A stretch of DNA of 64,000 nucleotides. Source: Icerya purchasi (Eukaryota; Arthropoda; Insecta; Hemiptera; Monophlebidae). The translations under genes were made by a program, and so were the position numbers. The notes beneath the pieces were generated by a model that made no database searches, had not been told where the DNA came from, and saw only the letters and a program-made list of their open reading frames with translations. Below are positions 22,596 through 34,255 of this stretch, piece by piece (within the stretch, counting starts at the first letter, position 1; each line of letters begins with the position of its first letter). The stretch is taken from NCBI GenBank assembly GCA_039619475.1, contig CM077116.1:150615088-150679087 (forward strand), in the 5' to 3' direction.

Positions 22596-25500
22596 ATGGT
22601 CAAGATCTTACAGTACAATGAAAATCACTCTAACGTAGCTAGAGATATTTTACTAACAAAAGTGATAACTAAAAATATAGATATTATATTTATTTGTGAT
22701 AAGTGTAAAAGTAATTATGTACCCACAAATTTTAAGAACATAGCACACAACAAGCTTATGATAATCTATCGATTAGGAATACCTTTAAAAACTAAATTTA
22801 TACATAACAATTTTAACATTATTATTGTTGAAATTGAGGATATTACTTTTATTTTAACGTACATACCGCCAAACGGCGTATCTACTCAATATTTTCAGTT
22901 TATCGATATGTATTTAAAGAATAATAAATTAACGAAATTTATATGGTTGGGAGACCTAAATTATCGAAATTTACTATGGGATACAGTGAATAATACGAGA
23001 GGAAAGAAATTATTAAATATAATAGAATTACATGACTTACATATTTTAAATATCAAAAATAAATATACTTTTAAGAGAAGCAAACAAAAAAGTGTAATAG
23101 ACTTAACTTTGGTAACTAGAAATTTAATAAATCGAGTTCAAAATTGGGAAGTTAGTCACGAATTAAATGCCAGTGATCATTTTTATATTACTTTTAACGT
23201 AATTTCGGCGACGAGCAAGACAGTAGAAAGTGTTATTAAAGTTATTAACTACAATAAGTTAGCAGTTAACTTAAGAAAATACAGTTATATGATTGATGTA
23301 CATGTTATCTGCAATGATATACAACAAATTAAAAGTTGGTTGAATAGTTTTCAAGACTATGTCAACACAGTTCTAAATAGTTCATATTCCACCATCCGGT
23401 CAACTGTCTATTGGTGGAATACTGAATTACAAATAAAGAAATTACTGGTAAATAATTTATACAAAAAGTATTGAAACTGTAAAAACATACATGTAAAACA
23501 TAACCATTACAATAATTATAAAGTAAATTTTAAGGAATATAAGTTTATGATTAAAAACGCTAAGTTGAAAGCCTGGAAAAAATTACTGGAAGACAAAAAT
23601 GTCTTTGGATTAAAATACAGAATATTAACTAATAAAAAAAAAAGTATTAATATCCCAACATTAGATAATTATGCATGTACAGAAAAGGATAAAGTCGACT
23701 TATTGATGTCAAAGTTATACCTTAACGTAAAACCATTTAAAGCAGAAGTACATGAACCTAACGTAACCATATCGATTACTAAAGAAGAAGTTAACGTAAT
23801 TATTAAACAACTTAAAAATAAAGTGTCAGCAGGACTTGATGGAATATCAAATGGATTTATTAAAAGATTTCATAATTTGTTACCAGATGTAATACCGAAA
23901 GTTATTAACGTACTATTTAAATATAGTTATTATCCTCAAGAATGGAAATTAAGTAAAACAGTTATAATACCTAAAATTAATAAAAATCCAAACTCGTCTA
24001 CTTCATATAGAGCTATATCTTTGTTATCTAATTTCAGTAAAATTTATGAAAAATGTATTCTTCATAAATTAAAAGAATTTGTAGAAAATAACGGAATAAT
24101 AAATGATAACCAGTATGGCGCATTACCAGGTAGATCGTCTGAATTGGCTATTCACAATATTTTACAAACAATAAGAATATACAAAAATAAAAATTACCGT
24201 ACATGCTTACTTACTCTTGATATAACAAAGGCTTTCGACAGTTTAGATTTAAATAGATTACTTGCATTATTAAAGGAACTAGGATTACATAATGGCATGT
24301 TGAACATTGTAAATCGATATTTCGAAAACCGCTACACTGTATTACAAATCGGTAATTATTCAAAAAAACAAGAAACCGTTATGGAAGTACCGCAAGGGTC
24401 TGTTTTAGGACCGTACTTGTGGAACATAGTTTTCTCTCAAATGTATAACATTAGATTACCTACTAATGTAAACATTTTCACTTTCGTAGATGATATTGCA
24501 ATAGTAATAGCCGATAAGAATGAAAATGTATTGGAAAATAAAGTTTATCAGGTTTATACAGAAATCGCGAAATGGTTAGAACAATACAATTTAAATATTA
24601 ACGAATCTAAGTCAACTTACATGTTGTTTAACAAAAACTTAAAGGATAAAAGATTAAATTTGCTCCAATACGGATTAAATATTAGCATGGTTAGTCACGC
24701 GATTGCCTAGTTGCTAGAGCGCTTGACTTCCGATATGGCGGTCACGGGTTCGATCCCGAGCGACGACAAACTTATTACAAGAATTAAATAAATAAATAAA
24801 TAATCGCTAATAATCACGTGGCAGGCAATGGCAAACCACCACGTTCAACATCATATGCGCGCTAGGTCAGTACACAGCAGACACACACGGGACTGCACTT
24901 GTAGCGCGATAACAAGCGGCTACTATCAGTTCCGAATGTAGTCTTGCGTGCGTACACCTGCGTTGCATATAACAATTGCTATGAGCGCTGCTACTTATTC
25001 TGTACAACTAGAATGAACGAATAGGTAGTCACGACGCTCGAATTCGAGCAATACGACTGTTACATACATACACAGTCAAACCAAATACTTAGGCATAATA
25101 ATAGACAATAACTTAAAATTTTATAATCATTTTCACTATATCACTAAAAAAATAAATACATTTTTAATTATCTTTAACAAATTATATAATAATAATAACC
25201 GATTAAATTACAAGAAGGGACTAACCTATATAAAAGCGTAATATTGCCTAACATACTTTATGGTAGTGTAATATATATAGACATTTTAAAAGTTAAACGA
25301 TTTCAAAATATATTAAATAGTTTTCAGAGAACTATTGCAATAAAAATGATTAAAGCTTATAGAACTACCAGCTAGATGGCAAGCGCTGTCATTGCAGGTA
25401 TTAAACCATTAACTTACGAAATACAGAAACATATTAACATATTTTTAATAAAAAATAATATAAATTTAAATCATGAATTTCATAACGTACAGTATCGTCA

Positions 25501-25910
25501 ACCTTACTTCATACACGAACAAACCTCGTTAACGCTTAAACAGTTTAAACACTTATATTAGATAAATATTATAATAATAAATTTCAGGCGCAGTGGGACC
25601 AATATAATAACGGTATAGCTAAAAATTTTTTTCCAACCATAGATGTACATAATAAAGTTTTTACGCCAAATTTTTTTAATGTCCAATTTTTTACTGGACA
25701 CGGTCTATTTAAAGATTATTTACATAAACATAAAATTGCACACTCAAATAATTGTGTAACGTGTAATTCTTTATTGATAATATTAAGCATATCTTTTCCG
25801 GCTGTAACCACAGTAATACAGATTTTAGCAATATTAGCCCTGATCAGTTGGTAACTAAGCTATTTACAATATGTTCAATAGTTTTACGATAGCCGAAATA
25901 AATCACCGTA
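22596..25910 (+). pseudogene. R1-type ORF2: endonuclease plus reverse transcriptase, interrupted
   Basis: ORF2 nicks the target and primes reverse transcription. The endonuclease part (22596-23474) starts MVKILQYNENHSNVARDIL and has WLGDLNYRN in place of the usual GDFN motif, SVIDLTL and SDHFYITF. A single in-frame TGA (23472-23474) separates it from the next frame, which continues in the same phase to 24710. The reverse transcriptase has LDGISNGFIKRF, SYRAISLLSNFSKIYEK, TLDITKAFDSLD, VPQGSVLGP and FVDDIAIV, so the catalytic Asp pair is intact. The SINE at 24694 interrupts the frame. Coding sense resumes at about 25080 (KYLGIIIDNNLKF) and continues with shifts to the C-terminal Cys/His region near 25840. 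Regions around 25200-25375 and 25560-25860 need frame changes. Confidence 0.8.
24694..25070 (+). mobile_element. tRNA-derived SINE, copy 2, inside the R1 ORF2
   Basis: This copy has the same head and body as the copy at 9464. The A box (TTGCCTAGTTG) is at about 24703 and a consensus B box (GGTTCGATCC) at about 24747. It shares aatcgctaataatcacgtgg and ggcaatggcaaac, and ends with a (TACA)n-like tail. It breaks the reverse transcriptase gene of the R1 element, so it is the younger insertion. A clear target duplication was not found. Confidence 0.85.
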
Positions 25911-26110
25911 AAGTACATGTACACCTGTATTAATATTAAATTTATGTATACTAATTATTATTAACATTGTAAAACAGCCTGTCAGGGTTCCATAAACCTA
26001 AATGGAAGGGCTCAGGACAGACCTGTTATTTATATAAATTTTCTAAATATATTTACCCCATCGTATTACGAATTGGGGACAAAAAAAAAAAAAAAAAAAA
26101 AAGAAAAAAT

Positions 26111-27559
26111 AAAACTTTTTTTAACTTTCCTGAATTGTTAAAAAATTTCATTTTCTTAACATTTGTAATAAATTATAAATAAAAATTATTTCTGGTTATG
26201 AAATTATTCGGATTATTTCAATAACGTAATTATAAAAAAGTATTAATCTCTTTAAAAAAAAATTATAATTATTCTTGCAAAACTTTCAAATTAGGAATCT
26301 GAATGTAGAAAACCAGATTTTATAATTAATTAAATGTTACGAATGATCAATTTTTACAACTGGAAATAAAATATTATAAATAAATGTAATGAACACAAAC
26401 GTTAATACAGAACTTTAAAAAATCAATTGTAAATTATTTGAATTAATTGCTAAATATGATTTTATTCAGTTGATAATTGAATTAATTTTCTTCTAATATT
26501 TATCTTTATTCTTAATCGAAAAATAATATCATTCAAAATTAATCGATTGAACTTAGGTTAATAAAACCATGATTATCAATAACCAATTGAAGAATATTTG
26601 CGTAACTCGTTAATTGATAAAGATTCATTAAACAATAATATTTTTTCAGAAGTAACACATAAAACTCTGGTCTTCATTCGCATCATTCTTTCATCTCAGT
26701 GTAAGATTTCGGTAAGAAGCAAAGTTATAATTTAAAAAAAAATCACTCTTAGTTTGGTGGGGCTCGTGACTCCCGTGACCCCCACCCTAGAGATCGGCCG
26801 CTTGGCCCGGAGGACCTAAATGTACAGGAGTAAGCTCGACTATTATAGTTTTCCTATATAAAGCGGTCTTTTGTGGATAAGTTTAGGATACGCTTTAGTT
26901 TTCTCTTCATCTTTACTCCAGCTATTGTTTACGTGAACATCATTTTTTTACTGTTTTGGAGTCGGGGGGGGGGGGGGGGGGGGTATATATAATTTTTAAC
27001 CGTAATTTTTTGCTTTTATGAAATTTTGAATTTCACTTTTAAACATTTATCCGGTGATGAATTATGAATTTTTTAAGGATGATTTTCGAGGTCGTTTTAA
27101 ATTCCATATTATATATTCCTGACGGGTCTTTGGGTCCATTAAAAAAAAACACATGACAAAAAAAAGGATTTTACTTAGTAATTATATTTTATTAATAATC
27201 TCTTGCACAATAGTTCTAAATGCTTGAGGATTAGGACTACTTCTGTTCGTTTTCATTTTGAGAATAATTTACACTAATACACAGTTAGTTGTACTGTCAG
27301 AATGCCTAGTACCGAGACATCTTACTACCGTAAAGCAACAATATAGCAACGTAAAAATCCCCTCTCCCTAGGTACGCCTATGGATTCAGTGCTAGCAATG
27401 AAAGCCTCGCAAATTGATAGTAAAGAAATTGTAAATCCAAATCCAACAAATACATCTACCGAAAATATAAATAAAATTCAACATTTTATTTAAACCGCAG
27501 TCGACAATTTAGTAATAAAGAGCAATTCCGGAAACGTTCACGTTCTCAAATCGATTATA
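26111..27559. other. AT-rich non-coding stretch with a G-run and possible transposon end
   Basis: No supported gene. A 20-base G run lies at 26964-26983 and a GC-rich patch at about 26753-26815. A hAT-like end (cataggcgtacctagggag on the minus strand) lies at about 27363-27382, without a recognised partner. Confidence 0.4.
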
Positions 27560-28690
27560 ACGCTTTAGGTATTTACGCTGCGTTTGTAACAATCATTCTA
27601 CTTCAGACTGTCGGATTGACAAAAATAAATTATCCCGTAAATCCTGTAACAAGAAAGGACACTATTAAAGAAACTCAGAAAAAAATAAAAAATTATCGCA
27701 ACTTAGAATGGAATTATTTTAAGTGAAAAACAGCGATGATAAATCTTTTACATAAGGGTGTAATATTTAGAGGAGTTCGTGTTGTAATTTTAGAACCAAT
27801 CCGAAGCACTCAAAGAACTCCATTATACTCATTTAGGAATTTCAAAAATGAAAAATTTAATATGACGTTATGTCTCTATCGGGAAAACATAAATAAAGAT
27901 ATTGGGAGAACTGTACGTAAAGAATTGCCAAAGGTGCGCTCAGAATCAAAAAAAAAAAAAAAACTTGCTACAGAAAACTTACACGACCGGGAGGAGGCAA
28001 ATTCAAATTTTGACTGAATTCACACGGACTATGCTGGACCTTTCAAAGATTTATATTTTTTAATAGTAATCGGTGCTAAATCAAAGTGACCAGAAGTATG
28101 AATTTTAAAAAATCCGCCAACTACTAGTTCAACTATTAAACATTTAAAAAATATATTTGCATATTGCGCATATCCAAAAATAATTGTATCAGATAATGCA
28201 ACTACATTCAAGAGTTCGAATAAAATTAGATGCACTTCGTCCAAACATAGCCAAAAGAAATTTTCTCTTAATGATACGATCCAGTTGAAGCACCAATTAA
28301 GAATCTCGGAACTATATGGGCCAATCAGAAATAGATCCCAGGAATAGTCTAAAAACGACTTATGTTCATTATAAAATTAAATTAGATAGAGGATACATGT
28401 TAAATGGCCATATTAATCAATTCAAATTTACCGAAGTACAATTTTGCGGGGAACCAGTTCAAAGGCATGTGTATTTTGATTCGGACAATTTGTCTTCAAA
28501 TAAAACACTAGTTGTACAAACACCCGATTCACATAATTCCAGAAATGAAATATCAATTGTTCAAAATCCAATAAGCTCAAATAGTCCTCCTCCGCAAACT
28601 CCAGATAATATAAGTTTAAATCAGTCGCAACCGAGAAGGTCTTGCAAAAACACATGGACCTCCGAGACTTATTTACATGATTATATTTAA
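27560..28690 (+). pseudogene. Ty3/gypsy pol remnant: integrase and C-terminal tail
   Basis: Frames change repeatedly, but the plus strand follows gypsy integrase from end to end. A segment GVRVVILEPIRS is followed by the zinc-binding stretch LHYTHLGISKMKNL (about 27810) and CQRCAQNQ (about 27935). Then comes the core with HTDYAGPFKDLYF (first catalytic Asp, about 28020) and IIVSDNATTFKSS (second Asp, about 28185). After that, YVHYKIKLDRGYMLNGHINQ (about 28352-28410) resembles the post-integrase chromodomain-free tail, and QPRRSCKNT lies near the end. Many stops and frameshifts make it non-functional. Protease, reverse transcriptase and RNase H are not visible upstream. Confidence 0.75.
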
Positions 28691-28703
28691 GCGTGGGAGA
28701 CTT

Positions 28704-29044
28704 GTATTTTATTTTATATTTTTTGTTCTTCTATGTCATATATTTTTATTATTATTATATGTTATTATTTTTTCATTAATTACCAAGAATATTATGGTTC
28801 GATTATATCCAATATATGTATATTATTGTCAAATGCTAAAAAATATTAATAGCTGTTGTCACTGTCGATTTTAATTGTTTTCTAATGTAATATTATATTA
28901 ATTGCGTTATTATGTATCCATTATTTACTTATGTAAAAAAGTTACAAAAAAGATATTGATCCTTATTTCGGCCAAAATATTTTCGAAATCTGTGCTTAAA
29001 TTTAAACGATAGTGGTGAATAAATTGGTTTTAAAATCGTTACAC
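28704..29044 (+). repeat. Possible 3' LTR of the gypsy remnant
   Basis: Directly after the pol tail there is a purine-rich tract (gcgtgggagac), then a segment beginning TGTATTTT and ending TTACACA, so with TG...CA ends. No matching 5' LTR is in the window, so this is a position- and end-based guess. Confidence 0.3.
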
Positions 29045-29562
29045 AATAAAAATTCGTCGATATTAGTTAACATCTTGTTGTTTGTATTTATAAATTGAGA
29101 ACAGTAAAATAATCTAATTTATGCTAAGCAGCTGAAAAATTATAAGATTACGATTAAAAAATTGATGTGCTACATGTTTAAACGTAATGATAAATACGCA
29201 TAAAAGTCCGTGCAAAATAAAAGTGATGTCGCGGCAGACAATAAAGTAATTAATGTAGTGAACGGATTTATATGCACGAGCTACATACATTATAAAACTG
29301 AATAATGATTTTAGCGTAGAAATATAAAAAGAATACAGTTGGTTAGCCATTGAAAACTACGTGATAATATTTTCCGAGACAGCGTGATTAAAAAAAAAAA
29401 GAAAACAAAAAAAGATGTGTAAACCAATGTTTAAACTCCGTAATGTTTTAACTCCAACGAAATATAGTCATTAACGCAAAAGCTTAAATTAACTCGTCAA
29501 CATTAAAGCAACTCTTTATTTCATTTATTTATCTTTACGATACAGCAACCAAATGTACTTAC
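29045..29562. other. AT-rich non-coding stretch (inferred intron)
   Basis: No supported gene. Confidence 0.35.
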
Positions 29563-29604
29563 CGTCATCTAAGCTTTCACAAACTTCTATCAGTGGACCT
29601 TCAC
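29563..29604 (-). CDS. Micro-exon, 42 bases (host gene, internal)
   Basis: The acceptor is aatttattgttccag and the donor is gtaagtac on the minus strand. The exon reads two bases, thirteen codons (EGPLIEVCESLDD) and one base. Joining to the exon at 18335 gives a GAT codon. The peptide is acidic with one Cys. Signals at both ends are close to consensus, which makes this one of the best supported exons. The next intron (11.2 kb) contains the R1-type element, its SINE, the intact mariner and the gypsy remnant. Confidence 0.62.
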
Positions 29605-30139
29605 CTGGAACAATAAATTGGCAATTATTAAACGAGATGAATATAACTGAAGGTGGTACGTATAAACTGTTTTGTTACCACAACCTTATTTCGAAATTTT
29701 TTTAAATACGTGCACACGGTATTCGGTAGCGCATTGCGCTGCCAAAGACAGACACTATTGCTGAAAGTCTACTTACAAAATGTCTTGCACAAAATGAACA
29801 GACCATTTCGAGCTATCATCCTACTGTGAAGGAGATACGGGATAAATGTTCGACAGTTACCTCTTACGGCGATGTATTAAAATTTTGATGTTACGCGGGG
29901 TTAAAATTAAACAAGGCAGCTGACGTTGATGCCAGAGGAGGGACACCCTTAGTGAGTACTGTGAATTTCCATATATATTCCAGTCTTGTACTTAAATATT
30001 GTAAGTAATTAAAGTAAGTCCTATTAGCTGGACAAGGCGCGTTAGGGATTGTGAAGTTATGATCCTTTCATTACTTGCTACGGTGCGAAGAAAAAGTTTT
30101 ATTCCTTATTTTTATGTTTATTTAGCATACTAATATTGC
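29605..30139. other. Non-coding stretch with an unassigned coding-like segment
   Basis: On the plus strand about 29735-29890 reads ALPKTDTIAESLLTK, then YHPTVKEIRDKC without a stop. It has no recognised domain and may be a fragment of another repeat. Confidence 0.3.
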
Positions 30140-32965
30140 TGAAGATTCAGTTTTTTAAGACAAGAGATATAAAGGTACTCGATATGTTCTTGGAAAGAGA
30201 GTTGACTATTTAGGAAGAGAACAAGGTAGCATATGGAATTAACAATAGGAATAGGATAGTTGGAGGAAATGATGTTTACCAGAGCACGATTATATGAGCG
30301 AAGAGAGAAAATAATAGAAGAAGACTTGGAAGGAGAAAGAGAGAGAAAAGCACTGAAGAAGTAACTACTGAGGACTGATAGAGAGTAATTAATCTCCTCG
30401 TTGGCCGTAGCTAGCTCGTCTGAAGTGGAGTAGATAAGGATATCATCCGCAAAAAGAAGAGAAGAAGAAAGAATGCGAAGAATAGCGATATCAAGGAGAT
30501 AAATATTTAAAAGAGAAGGACTAAGACACTGAGACAGGCTGCGATAACAACGTCTAATTGTTGAAAAGGAGGGAACAGAAAGTAAAAGAGATCTATTTTG
30601 GAACAGATTAAGAATAATGGTAACGAGAATAGGAGGAATATTGAGGGAAATGAGTTTAGAAGCCAGTGAAGGAAGATGAACATTATCAAACGCAGATGCG
30701 ACGTCGACGATGCAATAGTAAACTTTTTATCTAGGAATTATTTGTAGACGTCCGAGAGAAAGGTGCTAATGCAGTCGATTGGGCCAAGACCAGGGCAAAA
30801 GCCAAACATATTGGGAGGAAGGAGATTGTTATGCTCCAGCCACCAGACTAAACGATTGTTCATTAAGCCTTCGAAAAGTTTTCAAAGACAAGGGGCGAGG
30901 GAGATAGGTCGGAAAGAAGACTGGTTTCTTTTAAGAATAGGAAGATTATAAAGTCATTCCAGGATTTAGGAGTGCGATCAGAGATTAGAAAGGAGTTATA
31001 GATGGCTAGGAGAGGATGCAACGAGGAGGAGGAGAGATTTTTAAGGATTAGATATGAGAAGCCATCTAATCGGGGAGTGGAATTAGTGGATTTGTTAAGA
31101 ACGGATAGGAGCTTATTATAACAAAACGGAGATGAAAGAAAATAGTCTTCAGAGGTAGAGTAGACTAATTTCTTCAAGAGAAGGAACATAAGCGGGCGAG
31201 ATAGAGTCCAAAAAAGAGTGAAGATGTGGTAACGCAGGAGTAGAATGAAGGGGGCGCTCGGAGGAGGGAAATTTAAAGGCCCTAGCTAACTTCCAAATCT
31301 GAGAGAAGGGCGTATCTCTAGAAAATGAAGAACAGAAAGTTCTCCAAGAATTTCTCTTGGCAGCCTTTAGGATGCTACGGGCTCTAGCGTTAGCTTCTTT
31401 GTGAGCTAGGAAGTTAGACATGGAAGAGCGGAAGCGAAAGGTTCTAAAAGTGTCGGTACTCTTCCTGACGGCTGCTTTACACTCTTCATTCCACCAGAGT
31501 GAGGAGGCAGCAGAAGTTCTACGACAATTAGTAGAAGGAAAGGGAGGGGATGAGAGGGAAAGAGCAGAATAAAGAGACTGGGTGAAAAGGTTGTATGGAG
31601 ATAGCGGATCGGAATTAGCCTGAATAGGAGAGGAATCGACTAAAGAACTGAAGTTACCCCAATCAGTTTTAAAGAGAAGCCAATGAGGAGAATGAAGAGG
31701 TTTGAAGAATGGAGGAGGTAGAACATCATTAAAAGATAGAACAATAGGAGAGTGATCACTGCCAAAAGTGATATCAAGAGTTCTCCAAGAGCATTTTAGA
31801 CCCAAATCAGGAGAAGAGAAAGAAAGATCAACTGTACTAGGAGATGAGGAGGGTTTTTGAAGCAGGTGGGAAAAGAATCATTAAGGAGGAAGAGGTTATG
31901 ATTTAGGATGAAGTTTTCAAGGTGCTGTCGTGATCGGGGCAGCCCCAGAGTGGAGAATGGGCATTCCAATCACCCCCAATGATGAATGGATTTGAAAGAG
32001 ATGAAAGGAATGGTAGAAGGGGAAGCCGAACAAGACTAGAATTTGGCGGATTGTATACAGAAGCGATGTGAATAGGGGTAGGAAGGAGATTTGATAGAGA
32101 AATATGTGCCATATTAGGGAGATTAGGATGAGGAGGAGCGAGGAAAGGAATGCTGTGTGACTGGTATGGTAAGTCGTTTCTAACAAGAATAGCCACTCCA
32201 CCATACCCATCTACACGATCATAACGTATTATGGAGAAGTCTTTGAAGTGGATATTTGAAGTGGATTTTAACCAAGATTCAGATAACAATGCTACTGGAA
32301 TGTTGTAGAGGTCTAATAGCCCCTCTAACACTTGTTTATTTGCATGTATGCTACGACAGTTCCACTGAAGAATATTTAACGAATTATTCTGAAACATGGT
32401 GTCTAGGAGGAGGTGAAGAAAGATAAAGAATGAGTGTTATAGGAAAAGGAATGCAGGGAAAAGAGGAATCGTAGCAATAAAAATTAATTTAAGGTGATGA
32501 AAAAAAAGGGAGCGGGGCTCGCGAAATCTTGGTTGTGTGTCAGTTTAGCAACCTTCAAGATTAATTGCGGCCAAATTCGGAACAGAGCGAGCGAAAGAAT
32601 AACCTGCATGAACTGGTGAAAAGCCAGTTTATAGGCCTCCTTCTGTTTAACGCCATCGCCGACGTCGGAATAAACCGTACCGTGGAAGATTTCATACGTA
32701 GAACGTGCAAGTAAGCAATTGTACTGAACTGTAAGAAACACAGAAAAAAGAAGAAGGGTACTGAAGGGTAAAAGGGACTCAAAGAAGAAAAAAAGGGGTT
32801 GAATTATTGGAATTTAACGCTGTTAGACAACAAGGATGAAAGACTGTCGATGAAAAAAGAGGACGAAGGTATATTGTAAGATGCAAGAAGCTCTATAATG
32901 ACAGCAGAAAGATTGGAGATGGTTAAAGTAGACTCTGTGGGAGTAGGCGAAGTGTTGGAGAGAGA
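30140..32965 (-). mobile_element. I-like LINE fragment lacking both ends
   Basis: Read on the minus strand it holds an ORF1 C-terminal piece (about 32965-32800: LSAVIIELLASYNIPSSS). The ORF2 endonuclease follows (32397-31903 and continuing) and then a reverse transcriptase that ends abruptly near 30140, shortly after the FADD motif and the LSFQEHIEYL region. No RNase H, 3' UTR or poly(A) follows. The coding strand is as pyrimidine-rich as the LINE tails at 3193, 38851, 46993 and 61670, so this probably represents the 5' part of the same family. Confidence 0.75.
30165..32397 (-). pseudogene. I-like ORF2: endonuclease and reverse transcriptase, frameshifted
   Basis: The frame at 32397-31903 is a good endonuclease start: LNILQWNCRSIHANKQ, ALLSESWL (catalytic Glu), YGGVAILVRNDL, and FIIGGDWNAHSPLWG. 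A second frame (31805-31149) carries FGSDHSPIVLSF, the end of the endonuclease, and the linker to the polymerase. The frame at 31189-30863 has LDGFSYLILKNLSSS, the first RT region. Further down, about 30720-30480 reads as DVASAFDNVHLPSLASKL and about 30470-30430 as LLFADDILIYST, the catalytic motif. At least three frame changes and some stops separate these. The order of domains is normal for the clade. Confidence 0.75.
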
Positions 32966-34225
32966 CGTTTTTTTTCCCGGTTACTATTATTCTGTTAATC
33001 CAGCTTTCTTCTTAGCTTCTTGCTATGTATTATGCCACGTTACATCTGTAATTTTAGTTACATTCTGTTTGCTCTATTTTTCATTTATTCCTTTCTGAGT
33101 TGTGTCATTTTTAACTTTCCATTGTAATAATTCGGTATTTTTTTAGTTAGTTTCCGGTTTTCACTAGCGTAGTATGCACATCGAGTTGTTGTTTTTCATT
33201 TTATTTTTATTTCTTTTCTACCGTATATTCGAGACCGCCTTTAAGTTGCCGCCCAAGCCAGTTTCACATTGGTCCAGATTTTTATTGTTTTCCTTACTTA
33301 TCATCTGTGTTCCAACACTATTTTTACCGTCTTATTCTGAATATCAGTCTGGCTTTCTGCGAATTGCTTATACATTGTTACTTTTGTTGCATCGAAGTTT
33401 ATATTCAAATTTACTTTTCAACCTGTACTATGCAATTCCATTAACGTATCACGCGATGTTTTCAAATTTCCCGATAATAGTATAATAACATATATGTTAA
33501 ATGAAATAGATTTTTATTTTCCACTTCTAGTGCACCTTTATTATTACAGTTTTCATGTTTTATATTACATTGTGTAGGGTATCAGTGAAGAAGTACGTTA
33601 ATGTTCACAATTTATATCTGAGAATTGATGAGAGATAATAATATGTTCGATTAGTGTAATACGCTGACGATTTACATCTGCAAACGTAAAATATTAAACG
33701 AGGCATTTTACTAGGCATAAATACTAGAAAAACACAAGGCACGTCATTTACCAGAAAATTAAAAACGATCTCTCGCATTCAACTGCAAAATCAATAATAG
33801 AGCGCAATTAACCATGAATATGGAGTTAGTGACTCCGAAACATATCGGTTGGTTTTATGAATTATATTGCGTAGTTTCTGTGAAAAGTGTTTAATTTATT
33901 AAATTTATATATGCAAGAATACAAAAATGGAATTCATATGGAAAAAGTAAATTGGATGGAAAAAGTAAAATATATAACGATCAAAAATTAAAATAATATA
34001 AACAATGTAAAATAGCAGGAATAAAGAGTAAAGCCCGCCTGATGCACCCACTTTCAATCATAAAAATACGTATGAAGTTTTAGTAACAAATATTTTTATC
34101 GATGATTCATCCACTTAGGGTACTTTATCGCTGAATGAAAATGTCTATCTCCCATTGAAGTAGTCAGCAATTACGAAAAAATGGCCAAATGTGTAAGAGC
34201 AGAGTAAAAATCTGTTTTTACTTAC
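32966..34225. other. Non-coding stretch (inferred intron)
   Basis: No supported gene. The T-rich plus-strand frame at 33174-33485 is hydrophobic, but it lacks context or motif and I do not call it. Confidence 0.35.
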
Positions 34226-34255
34226 TAAAACACGATTGCCCTATCCCGGTTCCAT
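34226..34255 (-). CDS. Micro-exon, 30 bases (host gene, internal)
   Basis: The acceptor is atatatctgttacag and the donor is gtaagtaa, both on the minus strand. The exon holds two bases, nine codons (GTGIGQSCF) and one base, giving the same phase as the other exons. The codon formed with the next exon is AGT (Ser). The acceptor tract is moderately pyrimidine-rich, so this is slightly weaker than the exons at 29563 and 38114. Confidence 0.5.

Larger units (their letters stand above)
20884..26110 (+). mobile_element. R1-clade non-LTR retrotransposon, near full length, split by a SINE
   Basis: The element contains, in order, a repeated 5' UTR (from 20884), an ORF1 with a CCHC knuckle (21029-22491), and an ORF2 with endonuclease and reverse transcriptase (22596 onwards). 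A SINE insertion lies at 24694-25070. After it come the rest of ORF2 with an R1-type C-terminus (TGHGLFKDYLHKH, CVTC, then HIFSGC), a 3' UTR and an A-run from 26081. No RNase H domain is seen, as expected for R1. The absence of rDNA around it shows that it is not a site-specific 28S insertion. Lesions are a frameshift in ORF1, one in-frame TGA in ORF2 and the SINE. Confidence 0.82.

Noticed and set aside
29769..29804. 36-base minus-strand candidate exon with donor gtaagtag
   Set aside because: The acceptor (gatgatag) lacks a pyrimidine tract. The better acceptor 11 bases upstream gives a stop in the shared phase, and it lies only about 165 bases from a strong exon, unlike the other spacings.
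33174..33485. Hydrophobic 103-residue plus-strand frame, possible membrane protein
   Set aside because: It is a T-rich low-complexity region; hydrophobic residues follow from base composition, and no conserved motif, start context or partner gene is visible.
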